From Tyto alba (lineage: Eukaryota > Chordata > Aves > Strigiformes > Tytonidae): a DNA stretch of 64,000 bases. Below, one piece after another: positions 48,317 through 60,997 of the stretch. The stretch lies in NCBI RefSeq assembly GCF_018691265.1, contig NW_024881279.1:8771243-8835242 (forward strand), given 5' to 3'. A program made the translations under genes and the position numbers. The notes beneath the pieces are model-generated. The model saw only the letters and a list, made by a program, of their open reading frames with translations, searched no databases and was not told the DNA's origin. The first letter of the stretch is position 1, and each line of letters begins with the position of its first letter.

Positions 48317-48346
48317 TCTAGAAGAGAGAAAAATCTCTCTTCTAGA
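48317..48346. repeat. Perfect inverted repeat, 13-bp arms, 4-base loop
   Basis: TCTAGAAGAGAGA (48317-48329) pairs exactly with TCTCTCTTCTAGA (48334-48346) around an AAAA loop. Both ends carry TCTAGA. A tight tetraloop and a perfect stem make this the most stable-looking hairpin in the window. The stem is too short for a canonical microRNA precursor. Perfect hairpins with tiny loops can arise by replication template switching. Confidence 0.75.
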
Positions 48347-48849
48347 GTTGCCTCCTGCATCCCTCCATCTGATTTCCTCTTGGAAATCAGCCAGTCTCAA
48401 ATTAATCTTCTGGGTAGAAAGCTGGTCATTCCTGACTGGCTTGATGGGTGACTCATGTCTTTGCTTCTGCCTCCACCCCAAATATGGCAGCCTGAGTCAC
48501 TGTCCTTCATCACATCCCTCACTCACTCTTCCTTCCCTCCCCTGGTGAGAAATTCTCAGCCGATGTGTGCATGAAATGCCTGAGCTGCTAGACAGTCCCA
48601 GTACGCTGACGTGACCTGCAGCTCCCTGTGACCCTTGAGTGTTGCTCTTCATCTCCACTGCTCTGCTGCTGTGTTCAGGGACAGACTGTCTCCTTCCCCA
48701 TCTTATGGGGAAGGGCTAATGTGCTCCTGGGAGTTAGAGAGTAAGTCCCATCTCAGACTTTGGTTCTTTGATCACTTCTGAATATTATCATTGGAGCTAA
48801 TCATCAAGTTAATTAAACTGTCTCAAATATATGCCAATATTGGACCTTC
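48347..48849. other. Unique noncoding sequence, slightly G+C-richer
   Basis: Pyrimidine-rich on the plus strand around 48460-48545. No gene is seen. Confidence 0.5.
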
Positions 48850-48877
48850 TTTTTTTTTTTTTTTTTTTTTTTTTTTT
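48850..48877 (+). repeat. Poly(T) tract, 28 bases
   Basis: An uninterrupted T28 run followed by ATCCTTTTTAAG. A minus-strand retroposed tail is possible, but I see no body or flanking target duplication. Confidence 0.9.
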
Positions 48878-51800
48878 ATCCTTTTTAAGTTCTGAGTGGC
48901 CCCAATTCTTCATTTGGCAATATATCAGAAGGTACAGATGGATCACGATACCTCATCATTTCCCAATAAAATATGATTCTTTGCAAATAGTAACCCAGAC
49001 TGTCACAGCTGGTATTCACAGGACTTGAATTATACATGTGCAAGCTGGAAGCTCTTTGAAGACTCAGCCAGCAGGCACAGACACAGCGTCATGCAGAACG
49101 CTTCCCCACTCACATCCTACCTGCTGGCCCAAAGAAGTCCCCTGTGGATGTGGATTGGAAATCTTCTATCCTTCAGCCAAGCTGTGTTGGCCTCATACAG
49201 AGCTCAGCCAATGAAACCTGTTACTGTCAGAGACCTGCTCACCATCAACTCATGGATACCGTATACTCAGAGGAGATATCTGACATTCAAATATTCAAAT
49301 ACATACATATTAGAGCAAACATTAGTCTTCAGCAAACAGAGAGCATCTAATTGAGTCAGATAAATTATTCATTGTAAATAATTTGTTCAACTCCAATACC
49401 CAGCAACAGAAGGGTTTATTTTTCCTTCCTTCTGTTCAATTAGGATTCTTCTATCAAAAGTAATGGGGGATACCCAGAACAATCACATTAATATTGTTTT
49501 TTTTGCTTATCTACATGTTCTTTAGAAATGGAAATAATGTAAAAGTATAGATATATTGGTTTTAGATTCCAGCTCAGGAAGCTTTTCCAAGAAATCTCTA
49601 CTGGGCATGTATACTGGCAAACATTCCAGTGAGAATATATTTCACAGTTCGGTAAGTATTAGAAATTACAGTTTTTGGTTAGTGTATTTTCATGTAAGTG
49701 ATACCTTTAACTGTATTATGAACTCCCTTCTCTATATTCCTAGTTAAAACATAACCTATTATAAGAACTGGGTGAGACTGAAACTCCAACTAGTCAAGGA
49801 CACTGTCCATCAGCAAGGAAGCCTGATTGGAAGAGTGGAAGAGCAAGGCATGCATATACAGCAGTGCCTCTCCCAGCTTCCAGAAATTTATAGCTTGGGG
49901 CTGTTATGAGCCATGAGTGTATATTTTTGCTTAGTAATTGCTGGATATTTCTTCCAGGAGTTGATCTAATGTGCATGTGTGTGAATTCATCTATGGCTTT
50001 GGTTAATTCCTCCATTTCTTGTTCTTTAGATTTACAAATATCTTCTACTCTTAGCAAAAGCAACAGTTAGATTCTTTGTTCATCCAGTTTAACATGTCAC
50101 CACTCTGATTTTCCCTTCCAACCTCTTTCAATGTGCTTGCAGAATTTCCAAGAAAAGAAATGTACAGCTCCACACTGTCCTGTCTCCATCAGAGTGTTTG
50201 AAAAAGAACCTGTGATTTACAAGAGAATATGTAGCAAATTCCAAGGCCAAATAACTTCATTTTATTGCTTTTATCTCTGTTGGTGTCTGCTTATCTCAGC
50301 GACCATTCTGTGTCGCTAGGTAGAAAAGTATTTTGTCTTGTAAATCAATAATTAAACCTTTGGTGGGAATGTTTACATTCTATATTCCTCTGCTGTCATT
50401 ATCTTCTCCTTTCCCTTGTTCTCCCTCTTATTCTTGTAATCTCAGCATTACTATTCTTCTGGCAACACCATCCCAAAGGTAGGCATGACTTCAAAAGACT
50501 TCTGGATGACTTCAGAAGAGATGTTGATAAACAATACCGTATTTTGGCTGTGTAAACAGAGTTGAACTTTGGCCTGTTCTTTTCTTTTTGCAGCCTTCCA
50601 ACTAGACAAGCAGAGAAGAAAAGACTGTATGCTCAGCCACCTCAGGCTATCTCTTCCTTACTGAAAGCTTTGCTCCAAAAGTTACTCAGAAGGGGGGAGA
50701 AGTAGATCTATATTTGTAAATAAAGAGCACGCAAATAAAAATATAAGCATCAGAGGATGTTCATCAAGGGTGAATAGCAGAACAGTTAGCAAAAGAGAGA
50801 GATAACTTTTTATGTACTAAAAAAATTCCCCACGGTACCTATAAATACTTTGTCTGTGACAAGAAAAAATAATGGGGATTTAAGTGCAAAAGGCCCCATT
50901 GCTCATTTCCTTTCTGAAAGCCTCCCTTCTTCCAACCCATGGATGTTCCAGTTTCTCTAATGAGCTGACAGCAATGTTTTACAGGGCGTAATGTGGCCAG
51001 ATATTCAACCATTGAGCTTTCCACTAAGTTTGGGAGTCTTGACTTTTAGAGCCAGATACTCAAATAGTGGGTCAAGAGGTGCAGTCAGCGGTTCAAAGTT
51101 GAACAAGGTAAATTAATGGGCAAAGAAAATTCAAGAACTGGTGGTACTGTGTGGTATTTTGTTGAGCTGTGGTTGTAATGAATTCTTTACAGCCAAAAGT
51201 TGTACCAGTTCAGCTGGGATATGAATCTGCAGAGGTGGTTTTGGCCTCATCCTCTGGTTCTTAATTGCTATCCAAAAGAAAAAAAAAAAAAATCAATTTT
51301 CTATTAATTCATACTCTCTTGCCCCTGCCACTGACTTTGAACTAGGCTAAAAGTTTTCCAAACAGTTTAAACTACAGAGAATCATAACATTTACTGAAAT
51401 CAGCATTTCTGCAAAGAATTTTGCATTTCCTGTGTGCTCAGTGATGTCACCCCCTGTGATAATTGCCTTGTCTGGGTCAGCTTTGCTTTATTTTCTATAA
51501 AGCAATTGAGATTTATGGTTCCTGTCACTCCTTTTTATGAGTTTATTTTATGGTGTGACTGATTTTACAGCAAACAAAGCTTTTGCTCATATTTCCAGGG
51601 TTTTTTTTTTACATTCTATATTCAGGAAATGGGCCAGTTTGGAAGCTGCAGCTTTTTAAAAGCTGATAATCTTTTTAAAAGCCTTAAAGTATAGAATTCC
51701 CCAAAATGATCTTTTGACAGCCAATTCTTCATTATGTGATGAAGCATGTATGCACAGACACTCATTCGGCTATTATTAGTGCCTGCACTGAAATAATGTC

Positions 51801-51902
51801 CAGACATTTGCTTTCTCAAAGGAGTAGAAATCATGCAAACCCTGCCCCCTCCCAAAACAACTCCCCACCCCCCCCAACCCATCAAAACACACTTCTTCCC
51901 TG
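48878..51902. other. Unique noncoding sequence
   Basis: No supported gene. The 109-codon plus-strand frame at 49025-49354 has no recognised domain. An A14 run lies at 51279-51292. From about 51840 the plus strand becomes C-rich, leading into the C21 tract. Confidence 0.5.
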
Positions 51903-51923
51903 CCCCCCCCCCCCCCCCCCCCC
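51903..51923 (+). repeat. Poly(C) tract, 21 bases
   Basis: An uninterrupted run of 21 C, preceded by about 60 bases of C-rich sequence (CCTGCCCCCTCCC, CCCCACCCCCCCC). The complementary strand has quadruplex potential. The exact length is uncertain for technical reasons. Confidence 0.9.
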
Positions 51924-53222
51924 ATTTGTTATCCGAATTATTTTATCCACTTCTGCAGGAAGAAGTGTAATCCAAACAGCAAGCTCACAAAATGGTTTCT
52001 CTGTGAGAATGGCAAACACACAATGATTTTGAAAGGGGGGAAGAATACCAGGTTAGGACTTTGGAAAAGTACTTTGTGTTCCCAGCCTGGTCTAGTAAGT
52101 GTAATGGTAGTGGCTGGTACTTCAAGACCTGAAAAGTTTATATTTAGTACTCAAGCCTTTTTATTGAAACATCACAAAATAGCAAAATCTCTGCTGCTTC
52201 ACTTTCCAAAAGAGAGGAAAACTACTGTTTTCTTCATTTAAGCAACATTTTCTGCCAAGAGTAGCTATTAGTTTATATTTTAATGCTGCAGAAGACATAA
52301 AAAGAGGGAATCTTTGCCCTGAAGAATTGAAAAGAAAATATATATGAGAAAGGAAGTCAGAAGGCCAAGCATCATTAGCTGTACTTTATAGGCAGGAATT
52401 GGAGAGCAAAGGATGAATGTTTTCATTAAGTCTTTCCAGAGGAAAACAATGATGCCAACTGTGCATCAATGTAACAGATTCTCTATCACTGGAGACAGTG
52501 CTAGAAAGATGAAGATACTAGATTCAGCAAGGGTGTAACCAAAACACCATTTGAAATAAACCTCCTTTGAATTAAAGAAGAGCCTTTGGATCATTTGCTA
52601 GAAAAGGGTTTTATTTCTAGTGATGTAGTCAGTGACTGGGGCTGAGGATTTTGCTTGTCACAGCCTTCTGTCTCATTTTGATATACTGATATCCTTTTCG
52701 ACTTCCAACATCCTTAAATGTGGTGCAACAGAGAGCATTGCTTCCTTCTGAATCAATGCACCTCCCAGGGCACAGAGTGTTTCAGGACTATTGCAGTATC
52801 CATGTGGAATGATAATAACAAATTACACTTCCAAATCATATATTTAATCTGAAACACATCTTGAAGCTGAATTTCTGCCAGTCTGGTGGCTCAATCCTTT
52901 TCACTCCAAATTTACCCCAACTGGATATTCCAGGCATTTTGCTATGCAAACATCTTTGTTGGAGCTGTCACTGCCTTTTGTCTTGCAAGTCATTCTCTGT
53001 GTGTGGCAGTGGCAGGGGTGCATCATATTTGAATTTCACTTTCTCATGTGGCTTTTACAAGTCTGAGTTCAGATCCTGGCCAGATGGTCCCTCCATGTCA
53101 GAATCCATCAGGTATTTTCTTTGCCATCACTCATGAACAGTATCTGGGGATCTGGGCGCATGGTACTGTCAGAATAAAAGCAAATGCCAAGCACAGAAAT
53201 CTGTCTTTCTTTCTTAATTTCT

Positions 53223-53225
<3 letters not shown>
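51924..53225. other. Unique noncoding sequence
   Basis: No gene or known repeat is recognised. A run of short open frames on the plus strand carries no domain. Confidence 0.5.

Positions 53226-53254
<29 letters not shown>
53226..53254 (+). repeat. Poly(T) tract, 29 bases
   Basis: An uninterrupted T29 run after a pyrimidine-rich leader (TTTCTTTCTTAATTTCTCTC), ending at GACTGCAGC. The leader suggests growth from a polypyrimidine stretch. Confidence 0.9.
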
Positions 53255-54039
53255 GACTGCAGCTACTGGTCTCAAGGTGTGGTCATGTGGGTGGTTCAGA
53301 ACTGACCATATATTTAAAACTTTTCTTTAAAATAGCTGGAATCCATTAAGAGCCTCCATTTGTATTCAGGGCATTTCAGCATTGAGCAGCATGAAAGGAA
53401 GAGATCAATAATCACATTGCAAGACCCAGACTCTTGCTGTGCCACTCTAACATAAACTAACTCAGGTTTAATACTGAATCCGGTCTTCCCTGGTTTGTTC
53501 TTCAAGTATAGTATCCTACCTTCTTCACTTTCACCTAGCTATCCTCTAGGGATATTTCCCAATTCAGCTGTGATAACCTTGTTTTACTTCTTTGCAGTTT
53601 ATTCCCATGTCTATCTTTCTCCTCCTTGATCTATCATTTAGGAATTACTACTGAAGGGCCTCATGTTCACATAGTTATCTTTGTAGAGCCTTTATTTTTA
53701 TGCCAGTCTCACTCATCACTGGCCTGCAAACTTGCTGTGCTCCTTCAGTGTCAGGTTTATATCAGTAGGAAGGAAAGCACTGTTTAACCAGTGAATGTGT
53801 ATCATGAGGGAAGAGATGGTGGGAGATCTGTGGTGACATGTGTCGTGAACTGACACTATGACAAAACTAAGTATTGTTTCCTAAAATAAAATTGTAAAAA
53901 TGGTAACTAGGAGGAGCTTCTTATTTTCTTTGGTCTCCTTCAGTGTTTTCACAACTCAAGTAATTCCTTACATAAGCTTTACCATCATTAACTCAGGTCC
54001 CACTCCTATTCTGTTCTGCCTTTTACCTATCCCCAGGCT
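53255..54039. other. Unique noncoding sequence
   Basis: No gene or known repeat is recognised. Confidence 0.5.
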
Positions 54040-54225
54040 TTAACATTACTACCAAGTCTCCATGGTTGCCTAAAAATATTTAAAGTGCATTTCAGGTTTT
54101 TGTTTTTATTTTAAAACCAATTAAATTTTCCCCCAATTTAGCTCTTGGCATTATTGATGCCTCTTCCGGCAACAAAGAAATAGCCAACGGTACCTTCTAT
54201 TCATTAATGTTCCAAGATGGGATAA
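54040..54225. promoter_or_regulatory. Candidate conserved non-coding element
   Basis: A short repeat-free stretch with a RFX-like CCATGGTTGCC (54060-54070), AACCAATTAAATTTTC and CTCTTCCGGCAACAAAG (ETS-like CCGGA content on the minus strand and SOX-like ACAAAG). Inference from motif content only. Confidence 0.22.
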
Positions 54226-56889
54226 CTAGAGGAGGCAGGCATGTAGCCAAAACTCAGAGTTGCACAAAGGGGATGTGTTGTGGGAGGACGGAGGGAGAGA
54301 GAAAAACTAAATGTGGAATTGATGCCAAGAAACAGTGAATGCAGCAAAAGCACTAAGTGGCCAAAGAGAGATGTCCTTCTGTGTGACCATGTGCCAAGTC
54401 AGGGAGAAGGTATGCAAGGATGTGTTGATGTTTGATTCACTGCTGGTTTTGTGTCATGCTGAATCTGGCAGTCACACAGTTTCTGCTGTGTATCACAAAA
54501 CTCCTGTGGTGAGAAACCATATAAAAAAAATTATGAAGGGGAAAAACATTGGCACAAGAATTTCAGGCTGTCAGTCCCTGATATGAAATCTTGCTTTAGT
54601 TATAGTATCAAATCCCTCTAATCTACCCTTACTTTCACCTTATTTATGTCCAAGCCTCATTTTCCATTGCTTCCAATTGCACAGACATAAAAAATGCTTT
54701 GAATACTGCCATATGAACAGAAAAGTTCTGGTTTTGCAGCATATCATGCTTAAAGGGCTCTTTCTTTATACACACGTGAATTTATAAGTCAAGTTTAGGC
54801 CAAAATATACTATGGAATGTTTGTTAAAAATTGGAGCAATATGTTCATAGATCCAAGCTTGTCTCAAGAGTTTGAGGTACTGAAATGGTTGCATCATGTT
54901 GTCTTTCTGAGTTTGTAGAATCTGAAACAATAATTTGAAAGTTTGAGCCACCTTGCTCCTATGTTCAGACTCAGACCTAGAGTGAAAAACTGAATGGCAG
55001 CATTTGTAACTGTTTCACTGTGTTCTCAAAAACAACCATCAAGTTGTGCAGGCTTTTCAATCTTTTTTTCTAAAAGCAGGCCAGCTAGGGGATGAAGAGA
55101 ATAACTGGGACATGATTTGAAAATTTGTAAGGCACCCAGAGAGAAACAGTCACCCCTCTGTCTGTGGAACAAAAGTCCTCCATCATTTTCAGCACAGATC
55201 AAGCCATGGAGAAGTTATCAAATAATTGAATAATTTTTTCTACACTGTTTTCTCCATTTCACTTTTACAGTTTTGAGTTGGCTCAAGGTGCAGAAATCAA
55301 AATGCTGGTGTGGAAGAAGAGTTGTTGTAATGCAGCTTGAAGGTTAAACTTCCAGATATCTTTGAAACAACAGAATGAAGGGGGAGTGAGGATGTTCTCC
55401 CGAGATTTGTGAAGTAGGTTTTATCTTCTAGCACAAAAGTAAATGGAATCCACATCCAGACTTCCCTTGGCCTGTTCTCCAACTGAGCATTGATCCTTTC
55501 AAGTTTTATTCGTGTCTTTTTTTTTTCAGCAATCTTCAAATTTGACATTGACTCTTAATCCACAAAAGGCAGAAATCTTGGATGCTTCAGGTATTTTCAA
55601 GATTGATAGTAATAATAGGAGGTAGCCAGAATTTCACACTGTTCTTCTCATTGCCTTCTTGAACATCCAAGGGCAAAGAAATGAATTTTGTAAGTGTTTA
55701 CCAGAGTGTTCTAGAGTAAAACTCCCATCAGTTAAAATAAGGTTTTTATTTTTTTTGTAGTGAAATGGGAAATTTGCTTGCTCTGAGCAAACTGAACATA
55801 TGTTTATCCCATGTGAAAATCTGCCATTAGCACCCACAAGCTTCTAGTTTACACAACATCTATTTTCTTTTGCAGTGGGTAATGAAAGAAGTGTCAGAGT
55901 CACCCAGGCTCTTCTATAGTCTCACAGACTGTTATTTGAAGGACCTGGGAGCAAAGGCCATGGCATCCACTCTTGTTGACAGATTTCCAATGCCGTGTAC
56001 AAAAAATAAGCTAATTTATATAGATATTTAAAAATCAGATTTAAATCCCCTTCAAAAAGCCAAAAATAATACTGAGGGGGAAAGCTTCCTTATTTTTTTT
56101 TGTTCTGGTCTGTTTATTGAATGTTGTATGATAAGAAGAGGAAAATCTGTTGGATTTTGGAGCAATGTTTTGGCCAGCATTGTTAATCATTTTCTTTATT
56201 TTTAATGAAACAAACTGCCTTGGGATGAAGTTAAGTCTCTCAAAAGCCACACAAGTGAAGATTAACTTCTCGTCCTTCCTCTTTTGTGAAGCCATAAGTG
56301 TCACTTTTCTCCTTCACCATTTGTTTCCCCCTTAAAATGTTGTACACAACCTTGCTCAGCATCCTTCTTTTTTTGGAGCTAGAGACACACCACTGCTTCC
56401 CAACTTCACTTTCCTGTACCTGTGCAAGAGGCCAGGGCATTCTCACTGCATTTGAAGCAAGATTGCTTTCAAGGTTCACACACCAAGTAGAAAATCCTTT
56501 GTCATTTCAAAGCAGTCGACAGCATCCAAGTATTTGATGAGTTGGTATTCGGAACTGGTAACAGTGCAACAGGCTGATGCCACTGTAGTACAGCCTATGA
56601 AGTCTTTTCACATGTGAGCATTTGCTTTTTTAAAGATCCTTCCTACACAATAACACAGAGTCCTTCATGCTTTTTATTGTAAGCTTATCAAAAAAAAAGA
56701 ATAATGGGAAGCTTTGCAGCAGAAGTGCTAAGAGTCTCGTAGACAGGGCTGCATTCAGACAGCTGCCAGATGGGTTAAAGACAGTACTGCTTACAGGGAA
56801 ACTTCCATGCATTGATCCAACCCGGAACATCCAAGAGAGCGCTGCTAAAATCCCACTATTCTTGTTCTGTCTAATATTTGGAAGGTGAT
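54226..56889. other. Unique noncoding sequence
   Basis: About 2.7 kb without a supported gene. Short frames on both strands (for example 56041-56304 minus) show no known domain. Confidence 0.5.
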
Positions 56890-57075
56890 GACCCAGTGCG
56901 GCTCATATTGATTTATGATTTTTTTCCAGGGGAAAAGATGTTCTAAAAAATCAGAGACTTTTTCTGCATGTTTGCAGTGATGACCTCCATGATTTTATCA
57001 CAATTAATACATATCAATGCATCAATTTATAGAATTGTAATATGATATTAGACCAGTAGATTTAACATAAACCAG
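56890..57075. promoter_or_regulatory. Candidate conserved non-coding element
   Basis: A repeat-free stretch with HOX/CDX-like words (ATTGATTTATGATTT, GATTTTATCACAATTAATAC, ATCAATGCATCAATTTATAG). The words TGATTTAT and TTTTATCA are close to PBX/HOX composite sites. No conservation evidence is available. Confidence 0.22.
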
Positions 57076-57437
57076 AGGGAGACCATTTCTAACCCTTGTG
57101 AATTTGAAAGACTCAAAATCCAGGAACACAGTCTAAAAATAAATAAAAATCACAGGGTTGTAGGTTCTGAGGGCAAGCTGAGGATGCTTTTCCCAGAAGA
57201 AGCTAAAACTGAATGGAACTAAGGTATGGGGAAAAAAATCAAAGAAAACTAAAGAAATTTCTTCGGAACTCAGCTAGAATAGTTGGGTTTGAAATTTGGC
57301 TGTAAATTCTATTATGTCGTCCATGTTATTCCATGTGACTCAGCAGCATTTCTAGCACAAAGATATAAAAACTGACAGAAAAATGTAACTGGAAGGAGGG
57401 GATGTGAAAAAAACATTAGATTTGTGGGTTTTTTTCC
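57076..57437. other. Unique noncoding sequence
   Basis: A+T-rich sequence with no gene or known repeat. Confidence 0.5.
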
Positions 57438-57461
57438 TTTTTTTTTTTTTTTTTTTTTTTT
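57438..57461 (+). repeat. Poly(T) tract, 24 bases
   Basis: T24 preceded by GGGTTTTTTTCC and followed by CCCCATGAAG. No retroposon body is recognised. Confidence 0.9.
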
Positions 57462-60400
57462 CCCCATGAAGTTATTTATTTTGATCTCAAATTTTTTAGA
57501 GGAGTATGTTCAGAGGGGAAGAACAGTATCTCTCCAGCTAGTATTTTTGCATTGTTCCTACCTGCTAATTATGTGAAGGGATCTTCAGAGAGCATGATAG
57601 ACATCCATAATACCTATTCGATAGCATTTCAACAGAGCTTTGTCTCTCTTCTCATCACACACACACGTACACAGTGGCTCCATGGTGAATTGATAGCTGT
57701 GTGTCAGAGATGTCTATGAGGAAGGAGACAGAGATGGAAGATATTCCAGGCTTCCATGTTGCCACCCTCATGATGAGTAACTCAGGAAGTTTGAAGCCTC
57801 CTCATGGTCCTTTCTGTCACCCCCACCCCTCCATTCCCAGCAGCACATTCTGTCTCTTTCAGGAGTCACGCCAGCCTCTCAAATCTAAATAGTACATGAT
57901 GTTACATTAATTGGCTAAGAAAACATCCACAGTACGAGGGGAGGTGGGGGAAGAGGAAGGCTTGCTTGTCAGAAGTGTCATTTTGTGACACTGAAATCAT
58001 AGAAATGGGGAAAAGAAGGAGCCGTGTTGTAAATGAAAACAAAATGCTTGCCTGGAACTGACTGGCAGTAACTTGGAGGGAAAGGGGAAGAGAAAAGAGA
58101 CTGGGGAAGGGAGGGGAGAAAAAGACACAAAGTCCCAGTCGGTGTATGATGGCTGTCACCACTGTAAGCAGGACTCTGAGGAGATCTGTTTCTGCTCTAC
58201 ACCACTGGAGCAGGCAGCCCTCCTCTATCACTGCTGGACTCAGAGCAGGGACCAAACAGGGTCCCGGGGGTGCAGGCTCCTGCAGGGGGGAGCGTGTTGA
58301 AATGGAGGAATGAAGATCGATGGCAGCCTGAGCTGGTCCTGAGCCCCAGCAACAGCCATCCGTCCTTAGGTGAACTGGCCCCTGGATAAACCATCAGTAC
58401 AAGTTGATTGCTGCATTCCTTGTAGCAGTGGTCATATCCTGGCAGTGTCTCATGCTGCTTCTCACGGTTAGCCATAGAAGAACCCGCACAGAAGTCTCTC
58501 CCCATTTTTGCTTTTCTCTTATGAATACTGCCAGAAGAGCTCTGCTCTCCTTGAAGCTGAGTTGAAGATGTCTAATTCCTGCCTTGCAACATCTGTTTCC
58601 AGTCACTGGAATTATTTGATGGGGTCCTTGATAACTCAGTCCAAACTCTTCAGTAAAGTTGGAATTCAGTTGCTGCTTCTAACTAGAGGTTTGGCAACTC
58701 AACATATTCCTGAAGTTTTGGAGACTATTTTTTCTTTTATTTTTTCCTGTTATATCTTTCTTATCATTGTATTCTCCATGTGCTGGGACCTCCCTTGCAT
58801 TGCTAACTTGCTGGTTCCCTATTCCTCTACTTTTCACCCACGCAGATTTCTCTTTTGTGTCCACAAGGAATCCATATCACTACAGCTTTAAATTACCTTT
58901 TTGAGTTTTAACTTCTTATATGCTTTACATACACAGAATGATTTTGGTATAACCCACTGCACAAGGACTATTTTGGTTACTGGTGTTCAAGAGGGAATTA
59001 AACACCCATGGTTACAAAAATCTAAGATTACCCACGTGGGAATTCTGGGCTCTTTTTGTCACTTACAGTGCCAAAACTTATAGAAAGATGTTGTCTCTTC
59101 CATTCTGACTGATCCTAGCAGACATGAAGCTGCCATTAAATAATTAAGAGTATTTTCATTTGTAAACTGATTTTTCTTGTAGCCTGCATACCATATATCT
59201 GGTGTGGAAAAAAAAAATGATCTTCATTTCGTGCCAAATGTTTCATGCTGAAATGCAACCGATGAAACAAAATTACTTCTTTCACTCACCTTTGCTGATG
59301 ATTTTGCTTCCTACATAAGGACCAGGTGCTGACTTCCTAGGTAATAACATCCAATAATGTCAAGGAATAGGAGCTAGGCATTGGAGACAAAAAATAACAC
59401 CTTCCAGTGGGAAAGACAAAGATAAACTGAGAATGTGGAGTAAGTGCTGAAGACACATCTCTGGAGGTTCTGAAAAATAGGTTAAACAAATGTTTGATTT
59501 TAGTTTCACTGGAGTTTGTGTTGGGACAGAAGGATAAATTATCGGCCTCATCCTCCCCTTTTTTATAACTCTAAAACAAATGGATCACAATGTCAGGAGA
59601 AAGAGAAATTAGCTTCTCCAGGATGTGAGATCAAGGTGAAGTTCCCTCACCTACCTTAGTTAGTAGAGCTGTAGGCATGAGGGTGTCCTTCAGCCATCCA
59701 TAGGATACAACTCTTCCTTGCTCTCATATCCAACACTGGTAGCCTGACACTGAGACACACAGTGTCCACACCTCCCATCGCACGGCTTGCTGTGGTATTT
59801 TGCAGAATCACCTCCTTCACTGAGCTTTGCCAGTGATACTGCTTGCCAAGTTGCAAGATGCCTCTTTGTTCTGTCATATTGCTGTAACATCTCACAAGGA
59901 GATTTGTTGTTTCAAAAAAAAGACAAATAAGCAAGCAGTGTTTGCAAACCTAGATGGCATGTTAAAGCATCTTTGGAATGGATTTCTCCCTGTGCTTTTT
60001 GTTGACCATTTGTTTCCTTCAATTGGAGCGTGAAAGGACCGAGCATGTCCAATGCAACTTCCCTATGCTAAGTACCACCTGCCAGGCGAATAAAGATAAT
60101 CTATCAGTCACTTTTCCTTTGAGATCGTAAGCTTTCAGAAAGAAATGCTGGCACACACCCACGCTACTCCCCCCCACTGCGTTCCCTTCCCATCCAGACT
60201 GCAGTGTAACTAGGAGCAGGAACAACATAGAAAATCCATCTATCTCAATAGTATTTCAGATCTAAAACTTAACCTACAAATAAGTGACTTACCCCCAGCA
60301 CCTCCACAGTAATTGGACTCAATTTTAGATCACTTTCGGTGGTAATACCTGAACAAAAGGGCAATAGCTATAAATAAATAAATCAGAATGGAAGATATTA

Positions 60401-60869
60401 TCAGAAGACGTTATTAGAAAGATAAAGCTAGATTAAGTGGAGAGGAGGAAAAAAATACCAGCGTAAACAAAATAGAGTAAAATTAGAGCTGGCTGTAGGC
60501 AGAGCTTTGAATGACTGAAAAGTGCATTTGCAGCCTGCTGAGCAAAGGCAATTCTGCCCCCACACTGACGCACAGAAGATTTGGATTAATTTCAACCCAG
60601 ACAGGTAGTACAGCTGCAGTTTGAGGCTGATAGCTTGGTAGGAAGGCAAACCGAAGGACTGATGCAGACCTGAGCACGCTACACCTGCTGGGTAAGAGAG
60701 ATATAAATGCTAGAAAAGGGGCAGCCAAAATGTGTCTCTTAAGCAACACACAGCTTCTGAACAGTTTTAGCACAGCTTCCACAACAGAGAGGTGTGATGT
60801 GAAGCTGCTGTGAGGACTGAGGCAGTAATCAGTTTTCCCTGACTTTGAGGTTTGAAGGGAAGTGGTAAG
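57462..60869. other. Unique noncoding sequence with a G-rich motif
   Basis: Contains a short CA run at 57656-57668, a G-rich quadruplex-like segment (58078-58116) and a G+C-richer patch at 58190-58370. The longest plus-strand frame (58508-58891, 127 codons) is hydrophobic in its middle but has no recognised family. Confidence 0.45.
58078..58116 (+). other. Potential G-quadruplex-forming segment
   Basis: Five runs of three or more G occur on the plus strand (58078-58080, 58084-58087, 58103-58106, 58109-58111, 58113-58116) in a nearly pure purine context. One gap of 15 bases makes it a non-canonical long-loop motif. Confidence 0.5.
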
Positions 60870-60997
60870 ATTGTCTGGGGAGGTTCCAGGAACAGTTGGA
60901 TAAACATCTCTCAGGGGAAGTTACCTTGGGTCTGCCCTCCCTTAATCATGGACAGGATGACATTTTCAAGGTGCCTCCTGGCTTTATGTTTCTGTTC
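60870..60997 (+). mobile_element. CR1 LINE fragment, 3' end
   Basis: A sense-strand CR1 terminus. It shows GGGGAGGTTCCAGGAACAG, TTGGATAAACATCTCTCAGG, CTTGGGTCTGCCCTCC, GGACAGGATGACATTTTCAAG, and CTCCTGGCTTTATGTTTCTG, matching the consensus order 'gaggttttcaagaacagattggacaaacatctgtcaggg ... ggactagatgacctcttgaggtcccttccagccctatgtttctatga'. It is 5'-truncated and inactive. Confidence 0.85.

Noticed and set aside
57656..57668. CA-dinucleotide run
   Set aside because: Too short to be a meaningful microsatellite.
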